This document shows positions 36,007 to 45,078 of a DNA stretch of 64,000 bases, piece by piece. Numbering within the stretch: the stretch's first letter is position 1; each line of letters begins with the position of its first letter. Under the pieces are notes generated by a model. The model searched no databases. It worked only from the letters and a program-made list of their open reading frames with translations, and was not told the origin of the DNA. The stretch is from Solimonas marina. Its GTDB lineage: Bacteria > Pseudomonadota > Gammaproteobacteria > Nevskiales > Nevskiaceae. Where the stretch lies: contig NZ_JAAVXB010000005.1 of NCBI RefSeq assembly GCF_012241385.1, positions 62,001-126,000 on the forward strand, given 5' to 3'. A program made the position numbers and the translations under genes.

Positions 36007-37656
36007 ATGCACGGGGGGCGTCAGCGCCGCATCGTGAAGCTCGCGGCGGCGCTGGCGGTTCTGCTGCTGGGCGCCTGCGAGTCGCACTACGATCCGACGG
36101 CGACGGCCAGCGCCGAGAAGGCGCGCGGCCGCATCGACAATGTGCTCGCGCACATTCCGCCGCAGTGCTACACCGACACGCGCGGCGGCGCCAATCCGTG
36201 CTGGGTCTGCCACACGAGCCAGAATCAGCGCAATGGTGCCGACGACTGGCAGCTGCAGGCGCAGTACCAGCTCAATGCCATGGGCCGCACGAATCACTGG
36301 ACCAACCTGTTCGTCGACCGTCGGCCGGCCATCGCCGCGCAGTCGGATGCGGACACGCTGGCCTATGTGCGGCACGACAACTATGCCCCGCTGCGCGCGG
36401 CGCTGGCACGGCTGCCGCAGGACCGTCGGCCGCGCTGGGTGCCGGACCTCGATCTCGAAGCCGGCTTCGACGCCGACGGCTTTGCCCGTGACGGCAGTGG
36501 CTGGCGGGCGTTTCGCTACAAGCCGTTTCCCGGCACGTTCTGGCCCACCAACGGCGCTGCCGACGATGTGATGATCCGCCTGCCGGCGCCGTTTCGCAGC
36601 GACGTCGATGGTCATCCGTCGAGTGCCATCTATCGCATCAATCTGGCCATCGTCGAGGCATCGGTGGCGGTGCCGGATACGCGCGCCGACGACGCGCTGG
36701 ACCTGCCCACCGAGCCACTCGACGAGCGCGCGGCCGGTCTCGATCTCGACGGCGACGGCAAGCTCGGCACGGCCACGCGCCTCCACGCGCTGCCGGCACA
36801 TTTCGTCGGCGGTGCCAGCGAGGTCGCGGTACGGCGCTGGACCTATCCGGTCGGCACCGAGTTCATGCACGGCGTCTACTATCTCGATCCGGCGGCGCCG
36901 GATCTGCGCGCGCGCCGACTCAAGGAACTGCGTTACGCGCGCAAGATCTTCCAGCTCGACGATCCGCATCTTCAGCGCCAGTACGACGAGGATGCGCGTG
37001 AGCAGGAGACCGGCGGCTGGCCGTACTTCGGCGGTGATGCATTTACCGGCGTCTTCAGCGAATACGGTTGGCAGTTGCAGGCGTACATCGAGCGCGCGGA
37101 TGGCCGCCTGCGCTTGCAGACCCGCGAGGAGCAGATGTTCTGCATGGGTTGCCACAGTGGCGTCGGCGTTACCGTTGACGGCACCTTCAGTCTGCCGCGC
37201 AAGCCGCCCGGTGCGGCGGGCTGGGGCGAGCAGACCCTGGCCGGCATGCAGGACGTACCGCAGGCCGGCAGCGATGTCCCGGAATACGCGCGCTATCTGC
37301 AGCGCGCGCACGGCGGCGACGAATACCGCGCCAACGACGAAATGCTGCAACGCTTCTTTCCGGGCGGACATTTCGATGCCCAAGCCGCCGCGCGCGCCGC
37401 GCCGGGCGGACCCGACGATCTGCGCTTGCTGATCGAGCCGTCGCCGCAACGGGCGCTACTGCTCGACAAGGCCTATCGGGCATTGGTGCGCGAGCAGGAC
37501 TTCAAACGCGGGCGCGATGCCTTGCCGGCGCCCGCGGCACACGTGCTGCATCAGGTCGAAGGCGATGCGACCGGCTTGTCGGAAGCCGAGGGCACGGTCT
37601 ACCGTGATGGCCGTCTGTGGCTGGATTGGGGGCGGCCGGCCCATGAAGCTGACTGA
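36007..37656 (+). CDS. Lipoprotein with two CXXCH haem-binding motifs
   Basis: The 549-residue protein has a lipoprotein signal (LAVLLLGACES, lipid Cys 24) and two c-type haem motifs: CWVCH at 65-69 and CMGCH at 379-383. An extra Cys at 54 and a calcium-loop-like DLDGDGKLG near 245 are also present. The 310 residues between the haem sites carry no domain I recognise. It would be an outer-membrane or periplasmic dihaem redox protein. It begins 8 bases after the type A phosphoesterase paralogue, so it is almost surely part of the same operon, an unexpected pairing. Other possibility: a structural haem rather than an electron carrier. Confidence 0.8.
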   Translation: MHGGRQRRIVKLAAALAVLLLGACESHYDPTATASAEKARGRIDNVLAHIPPQCYTDTRGGANPCWVCHTSQNQRNGADDWQLQAQYQLNAMGRTNHWTNLFVDRRPAIAAQSDADTLAYVRHDNYAPLRAALARLPQDRRPRWVPDLDLEAGFDADGFARDGSGWRAFRYKPFPGTFWPTNGAADDVMIRLPAPFRSDVDGHPSSAIYRINLAIVEASVAVPDTRADDALDLPTEPLDERAAGLDLDGDGKLGTATRLHALPAHFVGGASEVAVRRWTYPVGTEFMHGVYYLDPAAPDLRARRLKELRYARKIFQLDDPHLQRQYDEDAREQETGGWPYFGGDAFTGVFSEYGWQLQAYIERADGRLRLQTREEQMFCMGCHSGVGVTVDGTFSLPRKPPGAAGWGEQTLAGMQDVPQAGSDVPEYARYLQRAHGGDEYRANDEMLQRFFPGGHFDAQAAARAAPGGPDDLRLLIEPSPQRALLLDKAYRALVREQDFKRGRDALPAPAAHVLHQVEGDATGLSEAEGTVYRDGRLWLDWGRPAHEAD

Positions 37657-37676
37657 ATTGTCAGATTTCAGACAAA

Positions 37677-37698
37677 TTCAGGTAATGTTCATGTAATA
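37677..37698 (+). promoter_or_regulatory. Tandem 11-mer, likely response-regulator site
   Basis: TTCAGGTAATG and TTCATGTAATA stand head to tail (9 of 11 bases equal), the spacing OmpR-family regulators use. TTGTC-N8-GACAA (37658-37675) lies just upstream. The region leads to the response-regulator gene at 37779, suggesting autoregulation. Confidence 0.55.
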
Positions 37699-37778
37699 CA
37701 CTCAGGTCGCGCATCGCCCGATGCGATCGAGCCGCGGAGCCCGCGGCCTGGCCCATTCCCACCAGGACCCGCTTGTCG

Positions 37779-38468
37779 ATGAAGATTCTGATCGTCGAAG
37801 ACGAAAGCAAAACCGCCGATTACCTGCAGCGTGGACTGACCGAGCAAGGTTACGTCGTCGAACTGGCGCGTAATGGACCGGACGGCCAGCATTATGCTCT
37901 GCAGTACGACTACGACCTCATCATTCTCGACGTGATGCTGCCCGGCGCCGACGGCTTCTCGGTGCTGCGTGCGATCCGCGCCGTGAAGCAGACGCCGGTG
38001 ATCATGCTCACCGCGCGCGACCGCGTCGACGATCGCGTCAAGGGCCTGCGCGAAGGCGCCGACGACTATCTCGTCAAGCCGTTCTCGTTCATCGAGCTGC
38101 TGGCGCGCCTGCAGGCGATCACGCGTCGCGGCCGCGGCCAGGATCCGATGCAGATCACCGTCGGCGACCTGCAGATCGACCTGCTCAGCCGCCGCGCCTG
38201 GCGCGATTCGCGGCGCCTTGATCTGACCGCCAAGGAATTCGCGCTGCTGGCCGCGCTGGCGCGCCGCCAGGGCGAGATCATCAGCAAGACGGTGATCGCC
38301 GAGCAGGTCTGGGACGTCAACTTCGAAAGCAACGCCAACGTCGTCGAAGTGGCGATCAAGCGCCTGCGCGCGAAGATCGACAACCCGTTCAAGCACAAGC
38401 TGCTGCACACGATCCGCGGCATGGGCTATGTGCTCGAACCGAGGGATGAGGTCGACGAAGTGGTATGA
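37779..38468 (+). CDS. OmpR-family response regulator, CusR/CopR-like
   Basis: The 229-residue protein has a receiver domain ([16 protein letters not shown], phospho-acceptor D51 in [14 protein letters not shown] in YLVKPF) and a winged-helix DNA-binding domain ([46 protein letters not shown]). The profile is that of the heavy-metal group (CusR, CopR, IrlR). A TTG at 37773 would add two residues; the ATG at 37779 gives the usual start. It overlaps the kinase gene by four bases (ATGA). No metal pump is adjacent; the upstream operon encodes phosphoesterases and a haem lipoprotein, so these are possible targets. Confidence 0.92.
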   Translation: MKILIVEDESKTADYLQRGLTEQGYVVELARNGPDGQHYALQYDYDLIILDVMLPGADGFSVLRAIRAVKQTPVIMLTARDRVDDRVKGLREGADDYLVKPFSFIELLARLQAITRRGRGQDPMQITVGDLQIDLLSRRAWRDSRRLDLTAKEFALLAALARRQGEIISKTVIAEQVWDVNFESNANVVEVAIKRLRAKIDNPFKHKLLHTIRGMGYVLEPRDEVDEVV

Positions 38469-39841
38469 CGCGGATGTCGATCGCGTGGCGCCTGTCGGCG
38501 ATGTTCGCAGGCGTCGCGTTGCTGATCTTCGCGCTGGTCGGTATCGCCCTCGATCAGGTGCTGCGCGCCGAGCTCGACCGCCAGAAGGCCAATGAGCTCG
38601 ATACCAAGTACCGCATCGGCGAGCAGCTGATCGAGCACTGCCCGACGGCGGACTCCTGGCACTTCGCGCAGGCGCGGCTCGATGGCCTGTCGTCGGGTGA
38701 CGATGGCACCTATTTCTGGGTGACCAGCATCGACTCGCGCTTCACCTACGGAGATCTCGACCAGCTCGGGCGGCTGATGCCGTCGCTGCCGGATGGCCTG
38801 TCGTCGCGCGCGTCGACGCGCAATCACGAGCCGATGAATTTCTATGCCGGCGAGATCGAGGCCGCCGATCAGCGTCCGCGCACGCGGCTGATCGTCGCCA
38901 TCGACGCCGAGCCGTATGCGCACACCTTGCACACCTTCGCCGCGGCGCTGGCGCTGCTGTCGGCGATCGGCGTGGCGCTGGCGGCGATGCTCGGCCTGTG
39001 GGTGGCCCGCGTCGGCCTGTCGCCGCTGGCACGGCTGTCGCGCGAGGCGCAGGCGCTGAGTCCGCGGCAGCTGTCGCATCGCCTCGAGCTGGCGCCGCTG
39101 CCGCAGGAGCTGTCGGAACTCAAGGCTTCGTTCAACGGTGCGCTCGATCGGCTTGAGCGCGCGTACGTGCAGCTGCAGGCCTTCAACGCCGACGTCGCGC
39201 ATGAGCTGCGCACGCCGCTGAGCAATCTGATCGGCCAGACCGAGGTGGCGCTGGCCAAGCCGCGCAGCCCGCTCGAATTCGCCGACGTGCTGCAATCCAA
39301 TCTCGAAGAACTGGCGCGCCTGCGCGCCATCGTCAACGACATGCTGTTTCTGGCACGCGTCGACGAAGGCGAGATGGCCGACCGTCGGCGCCAGGTGTCG
39401 CTGGCGGCTGAAGTGGGCAAGTCGCTGGAGTTCATGGACGTCGTGCTCGACGAGGCGGGCCTGGCGGTCGAAGTTGACGGCGACGCGCAGGCCGACATCA
39501 ACGGCGCGCTGTTCGGCCGTGCGATCACCAATCTGCTGCAGAACGCCGTGCAGCATGCGACATCGCCAGCGCCGATCCGCGTGCGCATCGAGGCCGGCGC
39601 CGGTGCTGCGCGGGTTTCGGTCAGCAACGCCGGTGAGCCGATTCCGGACGAACATATCGGGCGGCTGTTCGACCGCTTCTATCGTGTCGATCCATCGCGT
39701 GGCAGTGACGGCGCCAGTCACGGCCTGGGGCTGGCGATCGTCAAGGCGGTGGCGACGATGCACAACGGCATCGTGTTCGCGGAAAGCCGAGACGGCATCA
39801 ACACGATCGGCTTCACTCTGGGTGATCGCGCGCCGTCCTGA
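38465..39841 (+). CDS. Sensor histidine kinase, CusS-like
   Basis: The 458-residue protein has an N-terminal membrane helix, a ~125-residue periplasmic sensor, a second helix ([20 protein letters not shown]), HAMP, then HisKA with H246 in [16 protein letters not shown] and the HATPase N, G1 and G2 boxes ([39 protein letters not shown]). It matches the heavy-metal sensor kinase group in plan and pairs with the response regulator before it. The signal it senses is unknown. The sensor domain lacks the Met/His clusters that would argue for copper. Confidence 0.92.
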   Translation: MTRMSIAWRLSAMFAGVALLIFALVGIALDQVLRAELDRQKANELDTKYRIGEQLIEHCPTADSWHFAQARLDGLSSGDDGTYFWVTSIDSRFTYGDLDQLGRLMPSLPDGLSSRASTRNHEPMNFYAGEIEAADQRPRTRLIVAIDAEPYAHTLHTFAAALALLSAIGVALAAMLGLWVARVGLSPLARLSREAQALSPRQLSHRLELAPLPQELSELKASFNGALDRLERAYVQLQAFNADVAHELRTPLSNLIGQTEVALAKPRSPLEFADVLQSNLEELARLRAIVNDMLFLARVDEGEMADRRRQVSLAAEVGKSLEFMDVVLDEAGLAVEVDGDAQADINGALFGRAITNLLQNAVQHATSPAPIRVRIEAGAGAARVSVSNAGEPIPDEHIGRLFDRFYRVDPSRGSDGASHGLGLAIVKAVATMHNGIVFAESRDGINTIGFTLGDRAPS

Positions 39842-39956
39842 GGTTTCCGAAACCGTCAATGAGAACGTTTCCGTCATCAACAGGTGCCGGCCGGGCATCA
39901 TGTTGCACAACCTCCACCACCACGTTCTGCGCACTGCGCCACCAGGAGACGGGTAA

Positions 39957-40274
39957 ATGACTCAGAAGTTTGATCGCCGGAATTTCTTGAAGCTGACTGC
40001 CGGCTCAATCGCCGCCGCAGCCGGCGTCGGTCTCGCCGGTACCGCGGCCGCGCAGCAGAAGCTGACGCCGGACGATCCGACCGCCAAGGCGCTGCATTAC
40101 ACCGAAAGCGCCGCGGCCACCAAGGAAGCGACGCACAAGGCCGGCAGCCACTGCGGCAACTGCTCGCTGTACCAGGCCTCGGCCGAGAAGGGCGGCTTCG
40201 CGCCGTGCGGCGCGTTCGGCGGCAAGCTGGTCGCGTCCAAGGGCTGGTGCATGGCCTGGGCGCCGAAGGGCTGA
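39957..40274 (+). CDS. High-potential iron-sulfur protein (HiPIP), Tat-exported
   Basis: The 105-residue protein has a Tat signal (DRRNFLKLTAGSIAAAAG ending about AAAQ) and four cysteines C66, C69, C84 and C98 in the HiPIP pattern (SHCGNCSLYQ, FAPCGAFGGK, SKGWCMAWAPK), which hold one [4Fe-4S] cluster. It is a periplasmic electron carrier. In phototrophs it reduces the reaction centre; in aerobic relatives it feeds oxidases. Neither is coded nearby, though the dihaem lipoprotein 2.3 kb upstream is another periplasmic redox protein. AGGAGA precedes the ATG, and a strong terminator follows. Confidence 0.95.
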   Translation: MTQKFDRRNFLKLTAGSIAAAAGVGLAGTAAAQQKLTPDDPTAKALHYTESAAATKEATHKAGSHCGNCSLYQASAEKGGFAPCGAFGGKLVASKGWCMAWAPKG

Positions 40275-40292
40275 TCGCAGCACCTTGAATCC

Positions 40293-40336
40293 GGCGCGGG
40301 CGGCACTGCGAAGGCGGTGCCGCCCGCGCCTTTTTT
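40293..40336 (+). terminator. Intrinsic terminator after the HiPIP gene
   Basis: A 14-base GC stem (GGCGCGGGCGGCAC / GTGCCGCCCGCGCC) with a 10-base loop followed by six T. Confidence 0.92.
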
Positions 40337-40364
40337 ATATCCGCTTCTATCCGGACCGCGCGTC

Positions 40365-41309
40365 TCAGCGGCGTTCGTTCGGGAAGCGTGCGAGCGCCGC
40401 CGGCTCGAGGCCCACGCGCCGGCATGAGCGCGCGGCGATGCCGTTGGCCAGCGCGGTACGCAGCGCCGGTGCCGCCAGACGCAGCGTGCGTGCGGCGGCG
40501 CGGTCGCGTTGACGCCGCAGGCGTCCGCGCTGCATCAGGGCGCAGGCCCAGTCCGGCAGCAATGCGGCGCCGGCGCCGAGCATCACGCCCCGCAGCAAGG
40601 TGCTGCCGGGCAGTTGCAGGTCCACGCCTTCGAGCACGCGCAGGACTTCGCGCGAGCGCGTTGAGTAAACCAGCGTTGGTTGCATGCGCGCGAAGTAGTC
40701 GTCGATCTGCCGCGCCGACTTCGGCACGCGGCGCGCGCCCAGTGCTTCGGCGATGCGCGCTGTTTCGCGAAAGTAGCGATCACGCCAGGCACGCTTGAGA
40801 TCGGCGCGGTGGTAGCGCTCGTAGCCGGCGAGAAAGCTCGCCATTTCGGTGACGTGGACCCAGGTCAGCAAATCCGGATCGTCGGCTCGATAGGGCGTGC
40901 CGTCTTCGGTCGTGCCCTGCACGCGCAGGTGGATGCGGCGGACGTGTTCGATCAGCGTTTCGGCGACGTCGGTGGGCGCGAAGCTGGTGCCGGCGACGAA
41001 CGCCGTGGTGCGGCGCAGGCGCCCGAGCAGGTCCTGGCGAAAGTTGGAGTGATCCCAGACGCCGGCCAGCGCGCGCGGCTGCAGCGTTTGCAGCATCAGC
41101 GCGCAGATCCCGCCGCTGATCATGCCGGGGAAATCGCTATGAATACGCCAGGTGACGCTGTCCGGGCCGAACAGGCCGGTGTCGCCCAGCGGATGGTCGT
41201 AGTCGAGCGTCGGGCCTTGCGGACCGGAAATCACGCCAACCACGCCGCGGCGCAGCGGCCCTTGCCACCATTCGGCGAGGCGTTGTGCGGATGGCGCGAA
41301 GCTGGTCAT
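40365..41309 (-). CDS. Oxygenase MpaB-like (DUF2236) protein
   Basis: The 314-residue protein matches the MpaB / latex-clearing-protein-related DUF2236 family: LFGPDSVTWRIHSDFPGMI near the N-terminus, LRRTTAFVAGTSFAPTDVAE, then WVHVTEMASFLAGYERYH. These proteins bind haem b through conserved His residues and include rubber oxygenase relatives; most are uncharacterised. The ATG at 41309 is used, since a longer frame needs a TTG at 41321. It is divergent from the YheT-like hydrolase; the short space holds both promoters. Confidence 0.85.
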   Translation of the reverse strand: MTSFAPSAQRLAEWWQGPLRRGVVGVISGPQGPTLDYDHPLGDTGLFGPDSVTWRIHSDFPGMISGGICALMLQTLQPRALAGVWDHSNFRQDLLGRLRRTTAFVAGTSFAPTDVAETLIEHVRRIHLRVQGTTEDGTPYRADDPDLLTWVHVTEMASFLAGYERYHRADLKRAWRDRYFRETARIAEALGARRVPKSARQIDDYFARMQPTLVYSTRSREVLRVLEGVDLQLPGSTLLRGVMLGAGAALLPDWACALMQRGRLRRQRDRAAARTLRLAAPALRTALANGIAARSCRRVGLEPAALARFPNERR

Positions 41310-41370
41310 GTGTGAATTCAAGCACAGCGACGGCTACGCTGCCGTCATTGCGGCATGCTACATATCCGTC

Positions 41371-42387
41371 ATGGACGCATCGCACGCTCCGGCCCACGGC
41401 CGCATCATCGACAGTGAGTTCCGCCCGCACCGCTGGCTGCGCGGCCCGCACGCGCAGACCATCGTGCCCACCCTGTTGCGGCCGTCACCGCCGCTCGACT
41501 TCGACGTCGAAACGCTGGAACTGCCGGACGGGGACTTCGTCCGCATTGGCTGGGCCGGCGCGCCGCATCCGGGGCAGCGTGTCGCGGTGCTGGTGCACGG
41601 CCTGACCGGCGGCTTCACGTCGAAATACCTGCGCGGCCTCGCCGGTTTGCTGATCGCGCGCGGCTGGCGCGTCGCCGCGCTGGAACTGCGCGGCGGCGGT
41701 GCACAGCCCAATCGCTTGCCGCGCAACTACCATCACGGCGATACCGGCGATCTGCGCTTTCTGCTCAAGGTGCTGCACGATCGCGACCCGAATGCGCGAC
41801 TGGCCATCGTCGGCTGGTCGCTCGGTGCCAACATCGTCATCAAGGCCATGGGCGAGGACGCCGCCGCCTCGCCGGTCGAAGCCGCGGCTGCGGCGTCCGC
41901 GCCGTTCCTGCTCGAACCCTGCGCGCAGAAGCTCGACACCGGCTTTGCGCGCCTGTACCAGCGGCGGTTGCTGATTGATCTCAAGCGCATGGTCGGACGC
42001 AAGTACCCGCCGCTCAAGGCGCCGCCAGGTGTCGATCTGGCGGCGATGCAACGGGCGCGCAGCTTCATCGAATTCGACGACGCGTATACGGCGCCGATGC
42101 ATGGTTTTCGCGATGCGCGCGACTACTACGCGCGCTGTGCTTGCGGTGCGTTCTTGAAGACCGTGGCGCGGCCGATGCTGGTCATCAACGCCAGGGACGA
42201 CCCGTTCCTGGCGCGAGACATCGTGCCGCGGGCCAGCGAACTGGCGCCATCGGTGACGCTGGAACTGACGCGCCGCGGTGGCCACGTCGGCTTCATCGCC
42301 GAAGGGCAGCGCGGCCGGCTCACGTATTGGCTGGAAACGCGACTGGCGGACTGGCTGGAGACGGCGGTGCCGGCGGACCACACGTAG
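41371..42387 (+). CDS. YheT-like alpha/beta hydrolase
   Basis: The 338-residue protein belongs to the YheT/AB-hydrolase 4 group: RWLRGPHAQTIVPTLLR at the N-terminus, oxyanion region VLVHGLTGG, nucleophile S150 in GWSLGANIV, acid D in INARDDPF and His in RRGGHVGFI. No signal peptide. The family hydrolyses short to medium esters, but the natural substrate is unknown. The ATG at 41371 gives the family start; the longer frame overlaps the divergent gene's start region. Downstream 42388-42510 shows no gene. Confidence 0.9.
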   Translation: MDASHAPAHGRIIDSEFRPHRWLRGPHAQTIVPTLLRPSPPLDFDVETLELPDGDFVRIGWAGAPHPGQRVAVLVHGLTGGFTSKYLRGLAGLLIARGWRVAALELRGGGAQPNRLPRNYHHGDTGDLRFLLKVLHDRDPNARLAIVGWSLGANIVIKAMGEDAAASPVEAAAAASAPFLLEPCAQKLDTGFARLYQRRLLIDLKRMVGRKYPPLKAPPGVDLAAMQRARSFIEFDDAYTAPMHGFRDARDYYARCACGAFLKTVARPMLVINARDDPFLARDIVPRASELAPSVTLELTRRGGHVGFIAEGQRGRLTYWLETRLADWLETAVPADHT

Positions 42388-42510
42388 GCGGCGGCAGCAT
42401 CCGTACGGCTGGCGGTCAGGAATGTACGGATGTGTTTCGAGGCGCCCACGAGCGCCGGTGCTTGCCGGACAATCGGCCTGATGTCGTCAAACTGCAATCA
42501 GGAGCGATCG

Positions 42511-42717
42511 ATGAAAGCAAAACTGTTCTTGCTGGCCGCCGTCGTCGGGCTGTGTACGACGCTGGCCGGTTGTCCGCCGCCGGGCGCCTATGGTGGACGC
42601 GGTGGCGGCGGCGGTGGTCCGGGCGGCGGTGGTGGTGGCCAGCAACAGCAGCCGGGCGGTGGTGGCGGCGGGCATGACCAGCACGACTCGCATGACTCGC
42701 ACGGTGGTCCGGGCTGA
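42511..42717 (+). CDS. Gly-rich mini-lipoprotein with His/Asp tail
   Basis: A 68-residue protein: signal peptide ending VGLCTTLAGC (lipid Cys about residue 21), then PPPGAYGGRGGGGGG and a QQQQ run, ending GHDQHDSHDSHGGPG. The four His with Asp neighbours could bind divalent metal. CAGGAG precedes the ATG. No family recognised; such low-complexity proteins evolve fast. A bidirectional terminator follows at once. Confidence 0.75.
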   Translation: MKAKLFLLAAVVGLCTTLAGCPPPGAYGGRGGGGGGPGGGGGGQQQQPGGGGGGHDQHDSHDSHGGPG

Positions 42718-42727
42718 ACTCGGCAAT

Positions 42728-42757
42728 CAAAAGGCCCGCAAGCATCGCGGGCCTTTT
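42728..42757. terminator. Bidirectional intrinsic terminator
   Basis: AAAAGGCCCGC and GCGGGCCTTTTT enclose a short loop. It separates the mini-lipoprotein gene (plus) from the convergent YeiH-family gene (minus). Confidence 0.85.
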
Positions 42758-42777
42758 TCATCACTGAGGTCTGTGGC

Positions 42778-43830
42778 TCAGAACGGCAGCAGGTTCAGCG
42801 CGCAGTTGAGGGCGTAGCCGCCGATCGTCAGCACGCCGAACAGCACCGCGCCGAGCACCAGCGGCCGTGGTCCGGCGGCCTTCATCATGCTGATTCGCGC
42901 CGACCAGCCGAGCGCCGCCATCGCCAGCGCCAGTAGCACGCCGTCGAGCTGCAGCAAGGCGGCATGCGCCGCGGCCGGCAGCCAGCCCAGCGAATGCAGC
43001 AGCACCAAGCCGGCAAAGGCGATGACGAAGCCCGGCACGATGGGCGCCGACGACTTCCCCGGAGTTTCGTCCTTGTCGGTGCGGGCGACCAGGCGGCCGA
43101 TGATGATCAGGATCGGCGCCAGCATCGCGACGCGCAGCAGTTTGACGATCACCGCCTCGTCGCCCGCCGATGCGCTGACCGCCTTGCCGGCGGCCACCAC
43201 CTGTGCGACTTCGTGCACGGTCGAGCCGACGAACATGCCGTATTGCTGCGGGTCCAGGCCCAGCAGCGGGAACAGCGCCGGGTAGAGGAACACTGCACAC
43301 GAACCGAACACGGTGACGGTCGCCACGGCGATCGCGACCTTGTAAGGCGGCGCGCGCAATACGGGTTCGGTGGCCATCACTGCGGCGGCGCCGCAGACCG
43401 CGCTGCCCATGCCGACCAAGAGCGCGGTGTCGCGATCGAGTTTGAGCAGGCGCGTGCCGACGAACCAGGCGGTGCCGAGCACGGCGCTGATCATGATCAC
43501 GTCCACCGCGATGCCGTGCAGGCCGGCGGCGGCAATGTCGTGCAGTGTCAGACGCAGTCCGTAGAGCGCGACGCCGGTGCGCAGCAGCGTGCGCTGCGAG
43601 AACGCCGCGCCGGGCGCGGCGCGGTCGTGAATACGGGCCGAGGCGAATTGCGAGACCAGCATGCCGAGCGCGATGGCGACGGTCAGCACGCCGATGCCGG
43701 ACGAGCCGATGCCCGGAATGCGGTCGAGCGCCATCGCCGTGACGGCGATGCCGGTGACGATGGCGAGGCCGGGCAAGAGGCCGGCGACGCGACCCGGCAG
43801 CGTCGGCTGCGTGGCGGTCAGTGTGCTCAT
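42778..43830 (-). CDS. YeiH/YadS-type putative sulfate-exporter family membrane protein
   Basis: The 350-residue protein has about ten membrane helices and matches the PF03601 family (E. coli YeiH): LLRTGVALYGLRLTL, GTRLLKLDRDTALLVGMGSA with VCGAAAVMATEPV, YGMFVGSTVHEVAQVVAAG, and a final LLVLGAV-like segment. Transport of sulfonates or sulfate has been suggested for members; the substrate here is unknown. It is divergent from a LysR regulator, as in E. coli yeiE-yeiH. Confidence 0.92.
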   Translation of the reverse strand: MSTLTATQPTLPGRVAGLLPGLAIVTGIAVTAMALDRIPGIGSSGIGVLTVAIALGMLVSQFASARIHDRAAPGAAFSQRTLLRTGVALYGLRLTLHDIAAAGLHGIAVDVIMISAVLGTAWFVGTRLLKLDRDTALLVGMGSAVCGAAAVMATEPVLRAPPYKVAIAVATVTVFGSCAVFLYPALFPLLGLDPQQYGMFVGSTVHEVAQVVAAGKAVSASAGDEAVIVKLLRVAMLAPILIIIGRLVARTDKDETPGKSSAPIVPGFVIAFAGLVLLHSLGWLPAAAHAALLQLDGVLLALAMAALGWSARISMMKAAGPRPLVLGAVLFGVLTIGGYALNCALNLLPF

Positions 43831-43886
43831 GGGGCAAGTCCTTGGAATGCAGGCTTGCGGCCAGCGTAGGATTGCCCATGAAATCG

Positions 43887-43902
43887 GAAAAGCGTATTTT
43901 TC
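43887..43902. promoter_or_regulatory. A/T-rich LysR-type operator region
   Basis: GAAAA-GCGTA-TTTTTC, a near-palindrome, inside a 55-base A/T-rich tract (43880-43935) that separates the YeiH-like and LysR genes. Likely binding site of the LysR protein. Confidence 0.5.
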
Positions 43903-43930
43903 GTCTTAAATAAATCGGTTTTTCTTATAT

Positions 43931-44827
43931 ATGCGTTTGAGCCTGCGCCAGCTCGAAGTGTTCGACGCGATCTGCCGGCTTGGTAGCGTCACGGCCGCCG
44001 CTCAGGATGTCAGCCTGTCGCAGTCGGCGGCCAGCCAGGCGCTGGCCGAGCTGGAGGCCGCGCTCGACGGCGCGTTGTTCGACCGCATCGGTCGGCGCCT
44101 ACAGATCAACGAGCGTGGCGAGCAACTGCGCCCGTACGCCGCCGAGCTGCTGGAACGCGCCGAGATCGCCGAGGCCAGCCTGCGCGGTCGCCATGCGATG
44201 CCGCCGCCGCGCGTGCGCCTGGCGGCGTCGCTGACCATCGGTGCCTACCTGCTGCCGGAACTGCTGGGCGCGCACTTGCTGCGCGAGCCGGAGGCGCGTG
44301 TCGAATTGCAGATCCACAACACGCTGCAGGTGATCGACGAGGTCGCCGCGTTTCGCGCCGACGCTGGCTTCGTCGAAGGCTTGATTCGTCATCCCGATTT
44401 GCTGACGCATCGCTGGCGTGACGACGAGATGCTGATTGTCGTTGCGCCCGATCACCCGCTGGCGCGACGGCGGCTGACGGTTGCGCATCTCGCCGCTGCG
44501 CGCTGGATCACACGTGAAGCCGGTTCCGGTGGCCGCGAGATCTTCGGCCGCGCGGCGCACGCCGCCGGCTTCACACCGCGTATCGCGCTCGAACTCGGCC
44601 ATCCGCAGGCCGTGCTGCGCGCCGCGGCCACGGGCGCCGGCGTCGCCTGCCTGTCACAGTTCGTCGTCGCCGACGCCGTCGCGCGCGGCGAACTGGTCGC
44701 GCTGAAAACACCGTTCCTCGATCTGCATCGCACGCTGTGGCTGGTCCGCCACCGCAACAAATTCATCGGCCCCGGCCTGCGCACGATGCTCGACGTGCTC
44801 GCGCCGGGCGTGCTGATCGAGGGCTGA
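43931..44827 (+). CDS. LysR-family regulator, YeiE-like
   Basis: The 298-residue protein has the LysR winged HTH (LRQLEVFDAICRLGSVTAAAQDV then LSQSAASQALAELE) and a LysR substrate domain (VRLAASLTIGAYLLPELLG and on). Its divergent partner is a YeiH-family exporter, the same pair as E. coli yeiE-yeiH, so this is its probable regulator. Length is normal. Confidence 0.92.
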   Translation: MRLSLRQLEVFDAICRLGSVTAAAQDVSLSQSAASQALAELEAALDGALFDRIGRRLQINERGEQLRPYAAELLERAEIAEASLRGRHAMPPPRVRLAASLTIGAYLLPELLGAHLLREPEARVELQIHNTLQVIDEVAAFRADAGFVEGLIRHPDLLTHRWRDDEMLIVVAPDHPLARRRLTVAHLAAARWITREAGSGGREIFGRAAHAAGFTPRIALELGHPQAVLRAAATGAGVACLSQFVVADAVARGELVALKTPFLDLHRTLWLVRHRNKFIGPGLRTMLDVLAPGVLIEG

Positions 44828-44852
44828 GCGTGCGGTGAAAAGCGCAAAGCGG

Positions 44853-45031
44853 AACCACAGATTTCACAGATTCCACAGATTGAGACGCATTGAGTTGTCG
44901 CCCACCCGGTTGGGCTCCTTCCGGTCTTTTGTCGCGGCTGACGCCACGCCTACGACGAAGGTCGGGTTGTAGGAGTGGCGCCAGCCGCGACCCCCAATTC
45001 AATATCTGTGGAATCTGTGAAATCTGTGGTT
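44853..45031. repeat. Nested double inverted-repeat element, second copy
   Basis: The outer arms are a perfect 28-base inverted repeat (44853-44880 and 45004-45031; core CCACAGATTTCACAGATT). Inner arms lie at 44931-44956 and 44967-44992, of the TAGGAGTGGCGCC...CCGCGAC type, with a few mismatches. The layout is as at 8160-8435. It fills the gap between the LysR gene and the convergent sirtuin gene; no gene lies within. Confidence 0.85.
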
Positions 45032-45078
45032 AAACCGCTGTTGCTTTGCGCGTATCTGCGGTTCCGCCGTTGCCGGAC

